Assembly: GCA_009701885.1 (NCBI GenBank)
Contig: WLJH01000006.1
Coordinates: 62,001 to 126,000 of the forward strand
Direction: 5' to 3'
DNA from: Actinomycetota bacterium
Lineage (GTDB): Bacteria; Actinomycetota; Actinomycetes; Propionibacteriales; Nocardioidaceae
DNA: 64,000 nucleotides
Both the position numbers and the translations under genes were made by a program. The notes beneath the pieces are model-generated. The model saw only the letters and a program-made list of their open reading frames with translations. It was not told the origin of the DNA and made no database searches. Positions 1 to 10,301 of this stretch are shown here, one piece after another (the first letter of the stretch is position 1; each line of letters begins with the position of its first letter).

Positions 1-981
1 CAGTCCGCGCCCCAGCCGTCGGCACCCGGGGGCGACGGTCCGGGCTACGTCACGCCGCTCGTGCGCAAGCTCGCCGGGCAGCACGGCGTGGACCTGTCCA
101 CCGTCGAGGGCACCGGTGTCGGTGGTCGCATCCGCAAGCAGGACGTGCTCGCCGCGGCCGAGGCCGCCAAGAAGCCGGCTGCCGCGCCCGCTGCCCCGGC
201 CCCCGCCGCCTCCGGCGGTTCCGCGCCGCGCAGCTCCTCGGGCACCCCGGTCCCGGTGAACCCCTCGCCGCTGCGAGGAACCACCGAGCCGCTGTCGCGG
301 CTGCGCAAGATCATCGCGGCGCGGATGAACGAGTCGCTGGCGACCTCCGCGCAGCTGACCCAGGTCGTCGAGGTCGACGTCACCAACATCGCGCGGCTGC
401 GCGAGGCGACCAAGGCCGAGTTTGCGGCCCGCGAGGGCGTGAAGCTGTCGTACCTGCCCTTCTTCGCGAAGGCAGCCGTCGACGCACTCAAGCAGCACCC
501 CAAGCTCAACGCGACCATCGACGACGAGGCCGGCGAGGTCACGTTCCACGACCACGAGCACGTGGCGTTCGCCGTCGACACCGACAAGGGCCTGCTGACC
601 CCGGTGGTCAAGGACGCCGGCGACCTGTCGATCTCGGGCCTGGCCAAGAAGATCGCCGACGTCGCCGAGCGCACCCGCACCAACAAGATCACCCCCGACG
701 ACCTGTCGGGCGGCACGTTCACGATCACCAACCTGGGCAGCGTCGGGGCGCTCTTCGACACCCCGATCATCAACCAGCCCCAGGTCGCGATCCTCGGCCC
801 CGGTGCCGTGGTGAAGCGCCCAGTGGTCATCGACGACCCGAACCTCGGCGAGACGATCGCGGTGCGCCACATGGTCTACCTCGCGCTCACCTACGACCAC
901 CGCCTGGTCGACGGCGCCGACGCCGGTCGGTTCCTCCAGGAGGTCAAGCAGCGCCTCGAGTCGGGTTCGTTCGAGGTCTGA
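1..981 (+). CDS. sucB: Dihydrolipoamide acyltransferase (E2), C-terminal part, partial at left edge
   Basis: The reading frame is open from base 1, so the lipoyl domain(s) and start lie outside the window. Visible in order are an E3-binding peripheral domain (about codons 15-60, with PLVRKLA and the GRIRKQDV motif), an Ala/Pro-rich flexible linker, and the catalytic acyltransferase domain, which ends with the family signature [15 protein letters not shown] containing the active-site DHRxxDG. E2 enzymes move the acyl group from the lipoyl arm to CoA in 2-oxo acid dehydrogenase complexes. Proximity to lipB and lipA and the overall sequence suit a SucB-type succinyltransferase, but a pyruvate or branched-chain E2 cannot be excluded without the N-terminus. 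A strong hairpin follows the stop codon. Confidence 0.9.
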   Translation, partial: QSAPQPSAPGGDGPGYVTPLVRKLAGQHGVDLSTVEGTGVGGRIRKQDVLAAAEAAKKPAAAPAAPAPAASGGSAPRSSSGTPVPVNPSPLRGTTEPLSRLRKIIAARMNESLATSAQLTQVVEVDVTNIARLREATKAEFAAREGVKLSYLPFFAKAAVDALKQHPKLNATIDDEAGEVTFHDHEHVAFAVDTDKGLLTPVVKDAGDLSISGLAKKIADVAERTRTNKITPDDLSGGTFTITNLGSVGALFDTPIINQPQVAILGPGAVVKRPVVIDDPNLGETIAVRHMVYLALTYDHRLVDGADAGRFLQEVKQRLESGSFEV

Positions 982-997
982 CCCACAGCACCACCGC

Positions 998-1029
998 ACG
1001 GCCCGCCCGGGACAGCCCGGGCGGGCCGT
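998..1029 (+). terminator. Hairpin terminator after sucB
   Basis: A perfect 14-bp inverted repeat (left arm 998-1011, loop ACAG, right arm 1016-1029) starts 17 bases after the sucB stop. It has no U-tract, as is usual for high-GC actinobacterial terminators. It argues that the next gene is transcribed separately. Confidence 0.75.
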
Positions 1030-1123
1030 CGTGCGCCCGGGGTCCAGCGTGCCCTGCCGGCGCCGTGACCCCAGCGTTATTGAGGAGCGCACCGTCGGTG
1101 CCAGGACTTACGGTGCAAGCACC

Positions 1124-4100
1124 GTGACCAGCACCGTCTCGCCGCCCACGAAGCGGCCACCCCAGCCCCGTCCGTCCGCGACCGCCCACCGCCAGCCCGT
1201 CGACTGGCGCCGGCTCCGCGGGCCGGTCGCCCTCGCCTGCGTCCTCGGCGCGTTCGTGGCCGCCGTCGGCACCAGCCTCGGCACCGTCGTCGCCGGCCGG
1301 CTGGCCGAGGACCCCACCACCGGCCTGGTCGGCCTGCTCGCGCTCTGCGTCGTCGGTGGCGCCTTGGTCGACACCGTGGCCCGCACCGTCTGGGCCGGGG
1401 TCGTGGACCGGGCCGCCGGTCGGCTGCGCGGCGACCTGCTCGACGCCGCCATGGCCCAGCCGCTGGCCGAGCTGTCCGAGCAGGCCGTCGGCGAGGTCCT
1501 CGACCGCGTCGACGACGATACCCACGAGGTCGGCACGCTGCTCCGGCAGAGCGTGTGGATGGCGATGCGCACGCTGCTGGCCTCGGGCCCGCTGTGGATC
1601 GTGGCAGGCCTGACCTGGTGGCCGGCGTTCATCCTCTTCCCGGTCTCGGCGGTGGCGACGTTCTGGTTCGTGAAGTCCCGCCTGCCCGAGATCTCGCGCC
1701 GCAAGGTGATCGAGGAGATGGCCTGGACCGACCACGCGGCCGCCATGGAGGAGGGCATCGCCGCCCGCGACGACCTGCGCACCAGCCTGGGCCAGGCCTA
1801 CGTCGTCCGCCGGTGCACCGAGCTGGCCGCGACCCTGCACCGCCGTTTCGACGAGGTCTTGGCCATGGAGGCCAGCGTGGGTCGCCGCACCGGCACCCTG
1901 CTGCACGCGATGCTCGCCGCCACCGGGGTGGCGGGCGTCGCGCTGGTCGTGGACGGTCGGCTCTCCACCGGGGCACTGGTGACGCTCTTCCTGGTCACCA
2001 CGCAGTTCGTCGGCCAGGTCGACCAGCTGGCCCGGCACCTGCCCGACCTGCAGGCCGGCTTCGGTGCCGTCCTCCGGCTCCGCCAGCTGCTCGCGGCCGC
2101 GCCGGAGCCGACCGGTGGCCTGCCGGTGTCGGACCGGGTGCCCGAGGTGCGCTTCCGCGACCTGCACTTCAGCTACGGCGGCAACGGCACCTTCGCCCTC
2201 GAGGGCGTCGACCTCACCGTGCGAGCAGGCACCACGTGCGCCCTGGTCGGCCGCACCGGGTCCGGCAAGTCCACGCTGGCCTCGCTGGTCTCCCGCGCGG
2301 TGGAGCCGCGCCCCGGCACGGTGCTGCTCGACGGCGTCGACGTGCTCGACGTCGACCTGCAGCAGCTCCGCGCGCGGGTCGGCGTGGTCACGCAGCGCAC
2401 CGAGATCCTCGCGGGCACGCTCGCCGAGAACATCGCGCTCTTCGCCGACCTGCCGCGCGAGCGGGTCGAGTCGGCCGTGGCCGAGCTGGCCCTGACCGAC
2501 TGGGTGGCCGGCCTCCCCCAGGGCCTGGACACCGCCCTCGGTCCCGGCGGCCTGACCCTGTCCGCCGGCGAGGAGCAGCTGGTCGCCTTCGCCCGGCTGC
2601 TTGTCCGCGACGTGCACGTAGTGGTGCTCGACGAGGCGACGGCCCGGATGGACCCGGTCACCGAGGCCCGGGTGGTGCGCGCGGCCGACCGGCTGCTGAC
2701 CGGCCGCACCGGCCTGCTCGTCGCCCACCGCCTCACCACCACCGCCCGCGCCGAGCAGGTCGTCGTGATGGACCACGGCCGCGTGGTGCAGGAAGGCTCC
2801 CGGGCCGAGCTGGTCAGCCGCCCCGGCCCATTCCGCACCCTGCTGGAGGCCTCGAGCACCGGACCGGGCCACGACGCCCTCGACGAGCATGGCGCCGGCG
2901 ACCCCAGCGACCAGGCGCACCAGGCCGACGAGCCGGTGGCGCACTCCTCGCTCGACGTCGGCATCGGCACCGCGCGTCGCACCGGCACCCCGCCCGAGCC
3001 GCCTGCCCTGAAGCCGGTCCCGAGCCTGACCCGGGGCACCTGGAACGCGCTCATGATCGAGCCGCGGTGGGGCTTCGTGGCGATCTGGCTCTTCCTGCTC
3101 TCCGCCCTCACCGGCGCCTTCGGCGCGGTCACCGGCTGGCTGTGGGGCCTGGTGGTCGCCGACCTGCAGGCCGGAGGCGCTCCCTGGGCGCTCACCGGCG
3201 CGCTCGTCGTCTCCATCCTGGTCGCTCCGCAGCTGCTCGCCTCCGCCATCCGCCGCTACCCCCGCTGGTGGGTCGCGGTGATGCTGCGGGTGCGCGCGGC
3301 GGTCCTGCAGGGCCAGACCGAGCAGCGCCGCCTGCACCGCACCCCGCCCGGCGAGGCCGTGGCACGCGCGATGGACGCCGACCGCTTCGCGCGGTACGCC
3401 GACCGGTGGGTCGACTTCAGCAACGGCCTGCTCATCGCCCTGGTGACCTCGCTCATCGCCCAGAGCCTCCTGGCCGGCGGCATCCTGCTGCTCGTCATGG
3501 TCGTCTCGGCCCTGGCCTCCTCGCTGGGCCGCCGGGTGGCCGGCCGCTCGGCCGCCGCCTCCTCCGCGGCCCGGGCCCGCTTCGGCCGGTCGCTGGTCTC
3601 CGCGCTGGAGTCGGTGCGCACGGTGAAGCTGGCCGCAGCGACGCCGGCGGTCCACCGGCACCTGCGCGAGGTGGACGACGGCCGCGTCGAGGCGCAGGTG
3701 CGGGAGCACCGCGTGCAGGCGATGCTCGACGGCGTACCCATCGTGATGGTGCAGTGCGGCGTCGTGGCGGCCTGGGCGGTCTTCGTGGGCGGCGGCTGGG
3801 GCCTGGCCACCGCGCTGCTGGTGGCCAACGCGGTCAGCGGCTTCGACTGGTTCGGGCGGGTCGCCGGCGCCGTGGTCACCGAGGCCCCGGGCACGAAGGC
3901 CTGGATGCGCGCCACGAGCGAGCTGGCCGGTGGTGGCGACCTGATGGACCTGCCCGAGGGCCTGGACCTGGTCCACGGCACCTCTCCCGCTCCCGCGCCG
4001 GTCGACCGCGAGCCGTTGCAGGCCCTGCGGCTGCGCGGCTTCACCGCGGTCCACGACGACGGCACCCTGGGTGTCGAGGACGTCGACCTCGACGTCGAGG

Positions 4101-4699
4101 CCGGCCAGCTGGTGCTCCTGCTCGGCCAGGTCGGGTCGGGGAAGTCCTCGCTGCTGGCCGCCATGGCGGGGCTCATCGGCAGCACGGGCGACCTGCACTG
4201 GAACGGCCGCGCGCTCGACGACCCACAGCTCCAGCTGCGCCCGGGCCGGGTCGCGCACGTGGCCCAGGTGCCGCGGGTGCTGTCGGGCACCTTCCGCGGC
4301 AACGTCGCCCTCGACCACCCTGACCGCTCGGTCGAGCCGGCCGTCGCGGCCGCGCGGCTGGGCTCGGACGTCGCCGAGGCCGGCGGGGTCGACGCACTGG
4401 TCGGGCACCGTGGCGTGCGGCTGTCCGGCGGGCAGGTGCAGCGCCTGGCGCTGGCCCGGGCCCTGGCCTGCGACGCCGAGCTGCTGCTGGCCGACGACGT
4501 CTCCTCGGCGCTCGACGCCGCCACCGAGATCGAGCTGTGGGAGTCGCTGCGCGAGCGCGGCGCCACGGTGATCGGTGCGACGTCGAAGGCCGCTGCGCTG
4601 GCGCGGGCCGACCAGGTCGTCGTCCTGGCCGAGGGCCGCGCCGTCGACGCGGGCCCCTGGCGCGAGCTGGCGCCGCGGTGGTCGCACCTGGCCGGGTGA
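1124..4699 (+). CDS. Fused double ABC exporter (TMD-NBD-TMD-NBD)
   Basis: One chain of about 1,190 residues holds two complete ABC exporter halves. The first has membrane helices at about residues 20-310, Walker A GRTGSGKST near 375, the weak signature LSAGEEQ and Walker B VVVLDEAT. After a polar linker (about 575-630), the second has helices at about 640-920, Walker A GQVGSGKSS near 1002, a full LSGGQ and Walker B LLLADDVSSALD. NBD2 carries Asp where the catalytic Glu belongs and lacks the H-loop His (GATSKAAA). NBD1 has the canonical Glu and His (VAHRLTT) but a poor signature. The two halves therefore predict one good and one degenerate ATP site, as in heterodimeric exporters. The substrate is unknown. 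The open frame begins at GTG 1031, directly on the terminator stem; I prefer GTG 1124, but no ribosome-binding site is clear, so the start is uncertain. Confidence 0.85.
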   Translation: MTSTVSPPTKRPPQPRPSATAHRQPVDWRRLRGPVALACVLGAFVAAVGTSLGTVVAGRLAEDPTTGLVGLLALCVVGGALVDTVARTVWAGVVDRAAGRLRGDLLDAAMAQPLAELSEQAVGEVLDRVDDDTHEVGTLLRQSVWMAMRTLLASGPLWIVAGLTWWPAFILFPVSAVATFWFVKSRLPEISRRKVIEEMAWTDHAAAMEEGIAARDDLRTSLGQAYVVRRCTELAATLHRRFDEVLAMEASVGRRTGTLLHAMLAATGVAGVALVVDGRLSTGALVTLFLVTTQFVGQVDQLARHLPDLQAGFGAVLRLRQLLAAAPEPTGGLPVSDRVPEVRFRDLHFSYGGNGTFALEGVDLTVRAGTTCALVGRTGSGKSTLASLVSRAVEPRPGTVLLDGVDVLDVDLQQLRARVGVVTQRTEILAGTLAENIALFADLPRERVESAVAELALTDWVAGLPQGLDTALGPGGLTLSAGEEQLVAFARLLVRDVHVVVLDEATARMDPVTEARVVRAADRLLTGRTGLLVAHRLTTTARAEQVVVMDHGRVVQEGSRAELVSRPGPFRTLLEASSTGPGHDALDEHGAGDPSDQAHQADEPVAHSSLDVGIGTARRTGTPPEPPALKPVPSLTRGTWNALMIEPRWGFVAIWLFLLSALTGAFGAVTGWLWGLVVADLQAGGAPWALTGALVVSILVAPQLLASAIRRYPRWWVAVMLRVRAAVLQGQTEQRRLHRTPPGEAVARAMDADRFARYADRWVDFSNGLLIALVTSLIAQSLLAGGILLLVMVVSALASSLGRRVAGRSAAASSAARARFGRSLVSALESVRTVKLAAATPAVHRHLREVDDGRVEAQVREHRVQAMLDGVPIVMVQCGVVAAWAVFVGGGWGLATALLVANAVSGFDWFGRVAGAVVTEAPGTKAWMRATSELAGGGDLMDLPEGLDLVHGTSPAPAPVDREPLQALRLRGFTAVHDDGTLGVEDVDLDVEAGQLVLLLGQVGSGKSSLLAAMAGLIGSTGDLHWNGRALDDPQLQLRPGRVAHVAQVPRVLSGTFRGNVALDHPDRSVEPAVAAARLGSDVAEAGGVDALVGHRGVRLSGGQVQRLALARALACDAELLLADDVSSALDAATEIELWESLRERGATVIGATSKAAALARADQVVVLAEGRAVDAGPWRELAPRWSHLAG

Positions 4700-4724
4700 G
4701 CCGGGCCCCTGGCACGCTGGCGGC

Positions 4725-5639
4725 ATGGCTCTCCACGTCGTCGTCGCCGGTGCCTCCGGGTTCCTGGGCACCCACCTGACCGCAGCCCTGGACCGGGCCG
4801 GGCACCGCACCACCCGGCTCGTGCGACGACCGGCGAGCGGTCCGGGCGAGTCGACCTGGGACCCGTACGCCGACGTCTACGACCGCGACGTGATCGCCGC
4901 GGCCGACGTGGTGGTCAACCTGGCCGGCGCACCCCTGGTCGGCAACGTCCACTCCAAGAAGTGGGCGCGCGACGTCATGGAGAGCCGGGTCACCACGACC
5001 CGGCTGCTGGCCCGCGCGATCGCCGAGGCCCGGTCCGAGAGGCCACCCGTCTTCCTGGCCGGCAACGGCATCGCCTACTACGGCGACCGCGGGGAGGAGG
5101 TGCTCACCGAGACCTCCGACAGCCGCGGCGACGCCCTGCTGACCCGGGTCACCCGCGAGTGGCAGGACGCCACCACGGTCGCCCGCGACGCCGGCGCGCG
5201 GGTCGTGGTCCTGCGCACCTCCCCGGTGATGGACCGGCGCAGCGCCCCGCTCGGCCCGCTGTCGACGCTGTTCAAGACCGGGCTGGGCGGCAAGCTGGGC
5301 TCCGGCAAGCAGCGGATGCCGATGATCTCGCTGCGCGACTGGGTCTCGGCCGTCCTCCACCTCGCGGAGGACGACGACGCCCACGGCCCGGTCAACCTGT
5401 GCTGCGTGGAGACCCCCACCAACGCGGAGTTCACCAAGACCCTCGCCAAGGCGCTGCGCCGGCCCTCCTTCGCCACCGTCCCGGGCAAGGTGCTGGAGGT
5501 GGCCGCCGGGGAGATGGCCCCCGAGCTGCTCGGCTCGGTGAACGCCCGACCTGCCGCGCTGCTGGACCAGGGCTTCGTCTTCCGCGACCCCGACGTCGCG
5601 AGCGTGGTGCGCGCGGGGCTGGACCGTCTCGACCCCTGA
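4725..5639 (+). CDS. TIGR01777-family NAD(P)-dependent epimerase/oxidoreductase
   Basis: About 304 residues. The N-terminus [13 protein letters not shown] is the Rossmann GxxGxxG nucleotide-binding loop of extended short-chain dehydrogenases. The internal motifs NLAGAPLVG and [13 protein letters not shown], the C-terminal region [12 protein letters not shown], and the length match the TIGR01777 (YfcH-like) family, which resembles nucleoside-sugar epimerases and has no settled substrate. ATG 4725 is chosen because the Rossmann strand begins two residues later; the longer frame upstream overlaps the ABC gene. It sits 25 bases after the exporter gene and just before lipB, an order common in actinobacteria, but no functional link to lipoate is proven. 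Confidence 0.85.
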   Translation: MALHVVVAGASGFLGTHLTAALDRAGHRTTRLVRRPASGPGESTWDPYADVYDRDVIAAADVVVNLAGAPLVGNVHSKKWARDVMESRVTTTRLLARAIAEARSERPPVFLAGNGIAYYGDRGEEVLTETSDSRGDALLTRVTREWQDATTVARDAGARVVVLRTSPVMDRRSAPLGPLSTLFKTGLGGKLGSGKQRMPMISLRDWVSAVLHLAEDDDAHGPVNLCCVETPTNAEFTKTLAKALRRPSFATVPGKVLEVAAGEMAPELLGSVNARPAALLDQGFVFRDPDVASVVRAGLDRLDP

Positions 5640-5680
5640 GCCCGGGGCAGCCCGTCGGGGACGGGCGTAGGGTCGGAGGC

Positions 5681-6433
5681 ATGACCGCCTTCGAGGTCGT
5701 CGGGCTCGGCGACTCCCCCGCCCGCGCCATCGACTACCTCGAGGCCTGGGACCTCCAGCGCGTCGTGCACGCCGAGGTCGTCGACGGCACACGGGCGGAC
5801 ACCGTCCTCCTGCTCGAGCACCCCCCGACGTACACCGCCGGCAAGCGCACCGACCCGCACGAGCGGCCCGCGGACCCCGGCGGCGCCCCGGTGATCGACG
5901 TCGACCGCGGCGGCAAGATCACCTACCACGGCCCCGGCCAGCTCGTGGCCTACCCGATCGTCCGGCTCCCCCAGCACGTGCTCGTCGTCGACTTCGTGCG
6001 CCGGATGGAGGAGGCGATGATCGCCACCTGCGCGGGTTTCGGCATCGAGACCGCACGCGTGCCGGGTCGCAGCGGGGTCTGGCTGCGCGCCGACGCCACG
6101 CGCCCCGAGCGCAAGATCGGCGCCATCGGCATCCGGGTCTCGCGCGGGGTGACGATGCACGGCATCTCGCTTAACTGCGATGTCGACATGTCCTGGTACG
6201 ACCGGTTCGTCCCCTGCGGCATCAGCGACGCCGGCGTCACCTCGCTGAGCCTGGAGACCGGCCGCGAGGTGCCCGTCACCGAGGTGCTGCCCGTGCTGCA
6301 GCGCGAGCTGGAGCGCCTCCTGCGCTGGGAGGAGTACGCCGCCACGCCCGACTACGAGCCGCGGCCCGAGCCCGGGCGCGCCGCCGTGGGTGGGCCGCGC
6401 ATCGAGGTCCTCTCGCCCTCCAGGACCTCCTGA
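5681..6433 (+). CDS. lipB: Lipoyl(octanoyl) transferase LipB
   Basis: LipB moves octanoate from acyl carrier protein to the target lysine of lipoyl domains, the first step of lipoate synthesis in the cytosol. The 250-residue protein shows the family motifs [17 protein letters not shown] and [17 protein letters not shown], and the catalytic pair: Lys at about 145 (in ERKIGAIGI) and Cys at about 179 (in [13 protein letters not shown]). ATG 5681 follows a GGAGG stretch. LipA lies 2 kb downstream; the two are separated here by an ABC transporter pair. The C-terminal ~25 residues are a polar extension. Confidence 0.97.
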   Translation: MTAFEVVGLGDSPARAIDYLEAWDLQRVVHAEVVDGTRADTVLLLEHPPTYTAGKRTDPHERPADPGGAPVIDVDRGGKITYHGPGQLVAYPIVRLPQHVLVVDFVRRMEEAMIATCAGFGIETARVPGRSGVWLRADATRPERKIGAIGIRVSRGVTMHGISLNCDVDMSWYDRFVPCGISDAGVTSLSLETGREVPVTEVLPVLQRELERLLRWEEYAATPDYEPRPEPGRAAVGGPRIEVLSPSRTS

Positions 6434-6500
6434 CCACGCTCCGACACGCAGGGGGCGCTGCTGGCCCCGCCCGCCGCCGCCCGCGTGGGACGCTGCCACG

Positions 6501-7469
6501 GTGAGCAGCCACTCGGGGCCGGTCATCGAGACCACAGGCCTGCGCAAGGAGTTCCGGACCCGCCGCGGGACGCGGCTGGCCGTCGCGGGCCTCGACCTGC
6601 ACGTCGAGGCGGGCGGCGTCCACGGCTTCCTGGGCCCCAACGGCTCGGGCAAGACCACGACGATCCGGATGCTGCTCGGGCTGGCGCGCGCCAGCGCCGG
6701 CACCATGCGGCTGCTCGGCGAGCCGGTGCCCGACCGGCTCCCGCACGTGGTCGACCGCGTCGGTGCCGTGGTGGAGTCCCCGAAGTTCTCCCCCAACCTC
6801 TCCGGCCGTCGCAACCTGCTGCTGCTCGCCCGCTCCATCGGGGCGCCGGACTCCCGCGTGGACGCCGCCGTCGAGACCGTGGGCCTCTCCGGTCGCGAGG
6901 GCGACCGCTACAAGGCCTACTCCCTGGGCATGAAGCAGCGGCTCGCGATCGCCGCGACCCTGCTCAAGCAACCGACGCTGCTCATCCTCGACGAGCCGAC
7001 CAACGGCCTGGACCCGGCCGGCATCCGCGAGGTGCGCGAGACCATCCGCACCCTCGGCGAGTCCGGCACGACGGTGCTGCTGAGCTCCCACATCCTCGCC
7101 GAGGTCCAGCAGGTCTGCTCCTCGGTCACGATCATCGGCCAGGGCCGGGTGCTGGCCTCCGGCGCGGTGGAGGGACTGCTCGGTGCCGCCGACCGGTTCC
7201 GGGTGCGCAGCACCGACACCGCGGCCGCCGCGGGCATCCTGCGCACCGCGGGTCTCGCGGTCACCGGTGGCGAGCCCGACCAGCCAGCCGACGCGCTGGT
7301 GGTGCAGACCGACGACCCCGCTGCCGTGACGCGGCTCCTGGCCCGGGAGGACGTGTGGGTCACCGAGCTCGCTCCCGCCCGGCAGGACCTGGAGTCCTAC
7401 TTCCTCTCCCTCACCGCTGGCGAGGGCCTGGCCGGGCAGGGCCCCGTCGACCGGGGGCAGGCCTCGTGA
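6501..7469 (+). CDS. ABC transporter ATP-binding protein (ABC-2 type partner)
   Basis: About 322 residues. It has Walker A GPNGSGKTT, a signature region YSLGMKQRLAIAATLL and Walker B LLILDEPTNGLDPAG, typical of ATPases paired with ABC-2 type permeases, where SLGMKQR replaces LSGGQ. A C-terminal regulatory region of ~100 residues follows. GTG 6501 is chosen because the next residues lead straight into the ABC domain; the open frame upstream overlaps lipB. The stop overlaps the GTG of the permease gene (GTGA), so the two are coupled. The substrate is unknown; drug or lipid export are possibilities. Confidence 0.88.
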   Translation: MSSHSGPVIETTGLRKEFRTRRGTRLAVAGLDLHVEAGGVHGFLGPNGSGKTTTIRMLLGLARASAGTMRLLGEPVPDRLPHVVDRVGAVVESPKFSPNLSGRRNLLLLARSIGAPDSRVDAAVETVGLSGREGDRYKAYSLGMKQRLAIAATLLKQPTLLILDEPTNGLDPAGIREVRETIRTLGESGTTVLLSSHILAEVQQVCSSVTIIGQGRVLASGAVEGLLGAADRFRVRSTDTAAAAGILRTAGLAVTGGEPDQPADALVVQTDDPAAVTRLLAREDVWVTELAPARQDLESYFLSLTAGEGLAGQGPVDRGQAS

Positions 7470-8440
7470 GCGCCTCGATCCCTGGACAGCTCCGGGTCGA
7501 GGTGACCCGGCTGCGCTGGCGACGGGCGGTCCTGCTGCTCCTCGTCGCCGCCGTGGTCCTGCCCGCGCTGCTGCTCGCGGGCACCGCCTGGGGCAGCCGC
7601 CCGATGACCGAGGCGGAGGTCGACGCGCTGCTCGCCGACCGGTACGCGCAGCGGGAGGTGACCCGGTGCGAGCGACGGCCGGAGGCGTACCTCGAGATCG
7701 GGACCGACGACCCCGGCCCCTGCCGCGAGCTGATCGCCGGCTGGTACGGCGGTCGCCAGCCGCTCTCGGTCCAGAACGAGCTCGGCGACGGGGTGCTGGC
7801 CGCGAGCACCCTCGTCCTGCTCCTGCTGGTCCTGGCCGGCACCACCTTCGTGGGCCACGACTGGAACACCGGCTCGATGAGCAACCAGCTGCTCTTCGAG
7901 CCGCGACGCGGTCGCGTCTGGGCGACCAAGGCCGCAACCCTGGTGCTGGTCGCCGGCCTGCTCGGGACCGCCGTGCTGGCGGCGTACTGGTCGGGACTGC
8001 TGGGCCTGGCCGCGAGCCGGGACCTGCCGGTGCCCGACGGCGTGGTCCGCGACGGCTTCGAGCAGGTGCTGCGCACCGGCGCGCTCGGCGCGGCCGCGGC
8101 GCTGGCCGGCTACGCCCTGACGATGCTCTTCCGCAGCACCGTGGCGACGGTCGGCGTGCTCTTCGCCCTCGCCGTGGCGAGCGGCGCCCTGCTCGGCATC
8201 GTCGGCCAGAGCAGCGCGCGCTGGACCCCGCCGCTCAACGTCCTGGCCGTCGTGCAGGACGGGGCCTCCTACTACGACGAGTCCTCGGTGCCGCCCGAGT
8301 GCTTCGCCGGCCAGGGCGGCCCCGAGTGCGACGGCGAGCGCACCATCAGCGCCACCGACGGCGGGCTCTACCTCGGCACCGGGCTGCTGGTCGTCGTGGT
8401 CGCCTCGGTCGTCTCGTTCCGCCGCCGCGACGTCCCCTGA
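7466..8440 (+). CDS. ABC-2 type membrane permease
   Basis: About 324 residues with a first helix near residues 20-40 ([19 protein letters not shown]), an extracytoplasmic segment containing two cysteines, then four or five more helices, the last at the C-terminus ([12 protein letters not shown]). Its GTG overlaps the stop of the ATPase gene, which identifies it as the membrane partner. No sequence feature tells the substrate. Confidence 0.82.
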   Translation: MSASIPGQLRVEVTRLRWRRAVLLLLVAAVVLPALLLAGTAWGSRPMTEAEVDALLADRYAQREVTRCERRPEAYLEIGTDDPGPCRELIAGWYGGRQPLSVQNELGDGVLAASTLVLLLLVLAGTTFVGHDWNTGSMSNQLLFEPRRGRVWATKAATLVLVAGLLGTAVLAAYWSGLLGLAASRDLPVPDGVVRDGFEQVLRTGALGAAAALAGYALTMLFRSTVATVGVLFALAVASGALLGIVGQSSARWTPPLNVLAVVQDGASYYDESSVPPECFAGQGGPECDGERTISATDGGLYLGTGLLVVVVASVVSFRRRDVP

Positions 8441-8528
8441 GCCGCCTCCTGGGCGCCTCCCCGACATGCCGCCGGGCACCCCCTCACCGATGTCCGGTGA
8501 CCTGGCCCACCGGCGTAGAGTCGAGCCC

Positions 8529-9470
8529 GTGGCACAGGCACCGGCACCCGACGGCAGGAAGCTCCTCCGACTGGAGGTCCGCAACGCGGAGACCCCGATC
8601 GAGCGCAAGCCGGAGTGGATCAAGACCCGCGCGAAGATGGGCCCGGCCTACAAGGAGCTCCAGGGCCTGGTGAAGTCCGAGGGCCTTCACACGGTGTGCC
8701 AGGAGGCCGGTTGCCCCAACATCTTCGAGTGCTGGGAGGACCGCGAGGCGACCTTCCTCATCGGCGGCGACCAGTGCACGCGGCGCTGCGACTTCTGCCA
8801 GATCGACACCGGCAAGCCCGAGCCGCTGGACCGCGACGAGCCGCGCCGGGTCGCGGAGTCGGTCCGCACGATGGGCCTGCGCTACGCCACCATCACCGGC
8901 GTCGCCCGCGACGACCTCGAGGACGGCGGCGCCTGGCTGTACGCCGAGACGGTCCGCGCCATCCACGAGCTGAACCCCGAGACCGGCGTCGAGAACCTCA
9001 TCCCCGACTTCAACGCCCAACCTGACTTGCTGGCCGAGGTCTTCGAGTCCAGGCCAGAGGTGCTTGCCCACAACGTCGAGACGGTGCCGCGGATCTTCAA
9101 GCGGATCCGCCCGGCCTTCCGCTACGAGCGCTCCCTCGACGTGCTCACCCAGGCCCGTGACTTCGGCCTGGTGACCAAGTCCAACCTCATCCTCGGCATG
9201 GGCGAGACCCGCGAGGAGGTCAGCCAGGCGCTGGTCGACCTGCACGCCGCCGGCTGCGAGCTCATCACCATCACGCAGTACCTCCGGCCCTCGCTGCGGC
9301 ACCACCCGGTCGAGCGCTGGGTCAAGCCCGAGGAGTTCGTCGAGCTGGCCGCCGAGGCCGAGGAGATCGGCTTCTCCGGGGTGATGTCCGGCCCGCTGGT
9401 GCGTTCGTCCTACCGCGCCGGTCGGTTGTACCGTCAGGCGATGGACGCCCGCCAGGGCGCCACCGTCTGA
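8529..9470 (+). CDS. lipA: Lipoyl synthase LipA
   Basis: LipA is a radical-SAM enzyme that inserts two sulfur atoms into octanoyl groups bound to lipoyl domains. The 313-residue protein has both cysteine clusters of the family: the N-terminal [12 protein letters not shown], which holds the sulfur-donating auxiliary 4Fe-4S cluster, and CTRRCDFC, the radical-SAM cluster. The C-terminal [11 protein letters not shown] contains the serine ligand motif RSSY. GTG 8529 gives the usual length; the open frame extends to 8466 but those residues are not conserved-looking. Confidence 0.97.
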   Translation: MAQAPAPDGRKLLRLEVRNAETPIERKPEWIKTRAKMGPAYKELQGLVKSEGLHTVCQEAGCPNIFECWEDREATFLIGGDQCTRRCDFCQIDTGKPEPLDRDEPRRVAESVRTMGLRYATITGVARDDLEDGGAWLYAETVRAIHELNPETGVENLIPDFNAQPDLLAEVFESRPEVLAHNVETVPRIFKRIRPAFRYERSLDVLTQARDFGLVTKSNLILGMGETREEVSQALVDLHAAGCELITITQYLRPSLRHHPVERWVKPEEFVELAAEAEEIGFSGVMSGPLVRSSYRAGRLYRQAMDARQGATV

Positions 9471-9533
9471 CCCGTCCGCCCACCGGGCGTCCACCCCCCG
9501 GACCGCCAGAGAAGAACGAGGCACGCACCGCCG

Positions 9534-10292
9534 ATGGCACGCAGCGAGAAGTCCGCCCGCACCCCGAAGGCCGCGAAGGGTGAGCAGACCGCTCCCCCGG
9601 CTCCCGGTTCGATGAACCGCCGCCAGCAGCTGGTCGAGACCTACCGGATCACCAAGCGCAGCGACAAGCGCATCGGGCTGGTCCTCCTGGCGGTCTTCCT
9701 GGTGGCGGGCCTGGCCGGGTTCGGGCTCTTCTGGATCCTGCCCGGCAGCGGCGTCCTGGAGTGGATCCTCGCGGTCGTCGGCGGCACCCTCTTCGGCACC
9801 CTCGCGGTGCTCATCGTCTTCAGCCGGCGCGCCCAGAAGGCGGCGTACTCCCAGATGGAGGGGCAGCCCGGCGCTGCCGCCGCGGCCCTCAACATGCTGC
9901 GTCGCGGCTGGAAGGTCGACCCCGCGGTCGGCTTCACCAAGCAGCAGGACGTCGTGCACCGCGTGGTCGGTCCCCCGGGCATCGTGCTCGTCGGCGAGGG
10001 CCAGCCCAGCCGGGTCCGCTCGCTGCTGGCCGCCGAGCGCCGCAAGCACGAGCGGGTGGCCTCGGAGATCACCATCCACGAGGTCGTCTGCGGCCGGGGC
10101 GAGGGCGAGGTCCCGCTGCCCAAGCTGATGCGCCACATCCAGAAGAAGAAGCGCACGCTGCGCCCCGCGGACATGACCGACGTGCTCAACCGGATCAAGG
10201 CGCTGGATGCCACCCGCTCGGCCGTCCCGCTGCCCAAGGGCCCGGTGCCGACGAGCATGAAGGGCCTGCGCTCGCAGATGCGCGGGCGCTGA
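9534..10292 (+). CDS. DUF4191 membrane protein
   Basis: 252 residues. A charged N-terminus with MNRRQQLVETYRITKRSD is followed by two adjacent helices (about 43-65 and 72-94) and a cytosolic domain rich in basic residues, ending KGLRSQMRGR. This layout and the position just after lipA match the actinobacterial DUF4191 family. The function is unknown. The conserved linkage to lipA suggests, but does not show, a role near lipoate or membrane metabolism. It converges on the next gene with 9 bases between stops. Confidence 0.85.
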   Translation: MARSEKSARTPKAAKGEQTAPPAPGSMNRRQQLVETYRITKRSDKRIGLVLLAVFLVAGLAGFGLFWILPGSGVLEWILAVVGGTLFGTLAVLIVFSRRAQKAAYSQMEGQPGAAAAALNMLRRGWKVDPAVGFTKQQDVVHRVVGPPGIVLVGEGQPSRVRSLLAAERRKHERVASEITIHEVVCGRGEGEVPLPKLMRHIQKKKRTLRPADMTDVLNRIKALDATRSAVPLPKGPVPTSMKGLRSQMRGR

Positions 10293-10301
10293 CCCTCCCG
10301 C

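Noticed and set aside
1031..1123. Start of the fused ABC exporter at GTG 1031
   Set aside because: This GTG touches the right arm of the sucB terminator, has no ribosome-binding site, and the extra residues look non-coding.
944..4813. Very long minus-strand open frame (1,289 codons) opposite the ABC exporter gene
   Set aside because: Its composition (Arg/Gly/Ala/His-rich, no domains) is what high-GC antisense frames produce; the plus strand carries full ABC motifs. The same applies to long antisense frames over the mrp and glnE regions.
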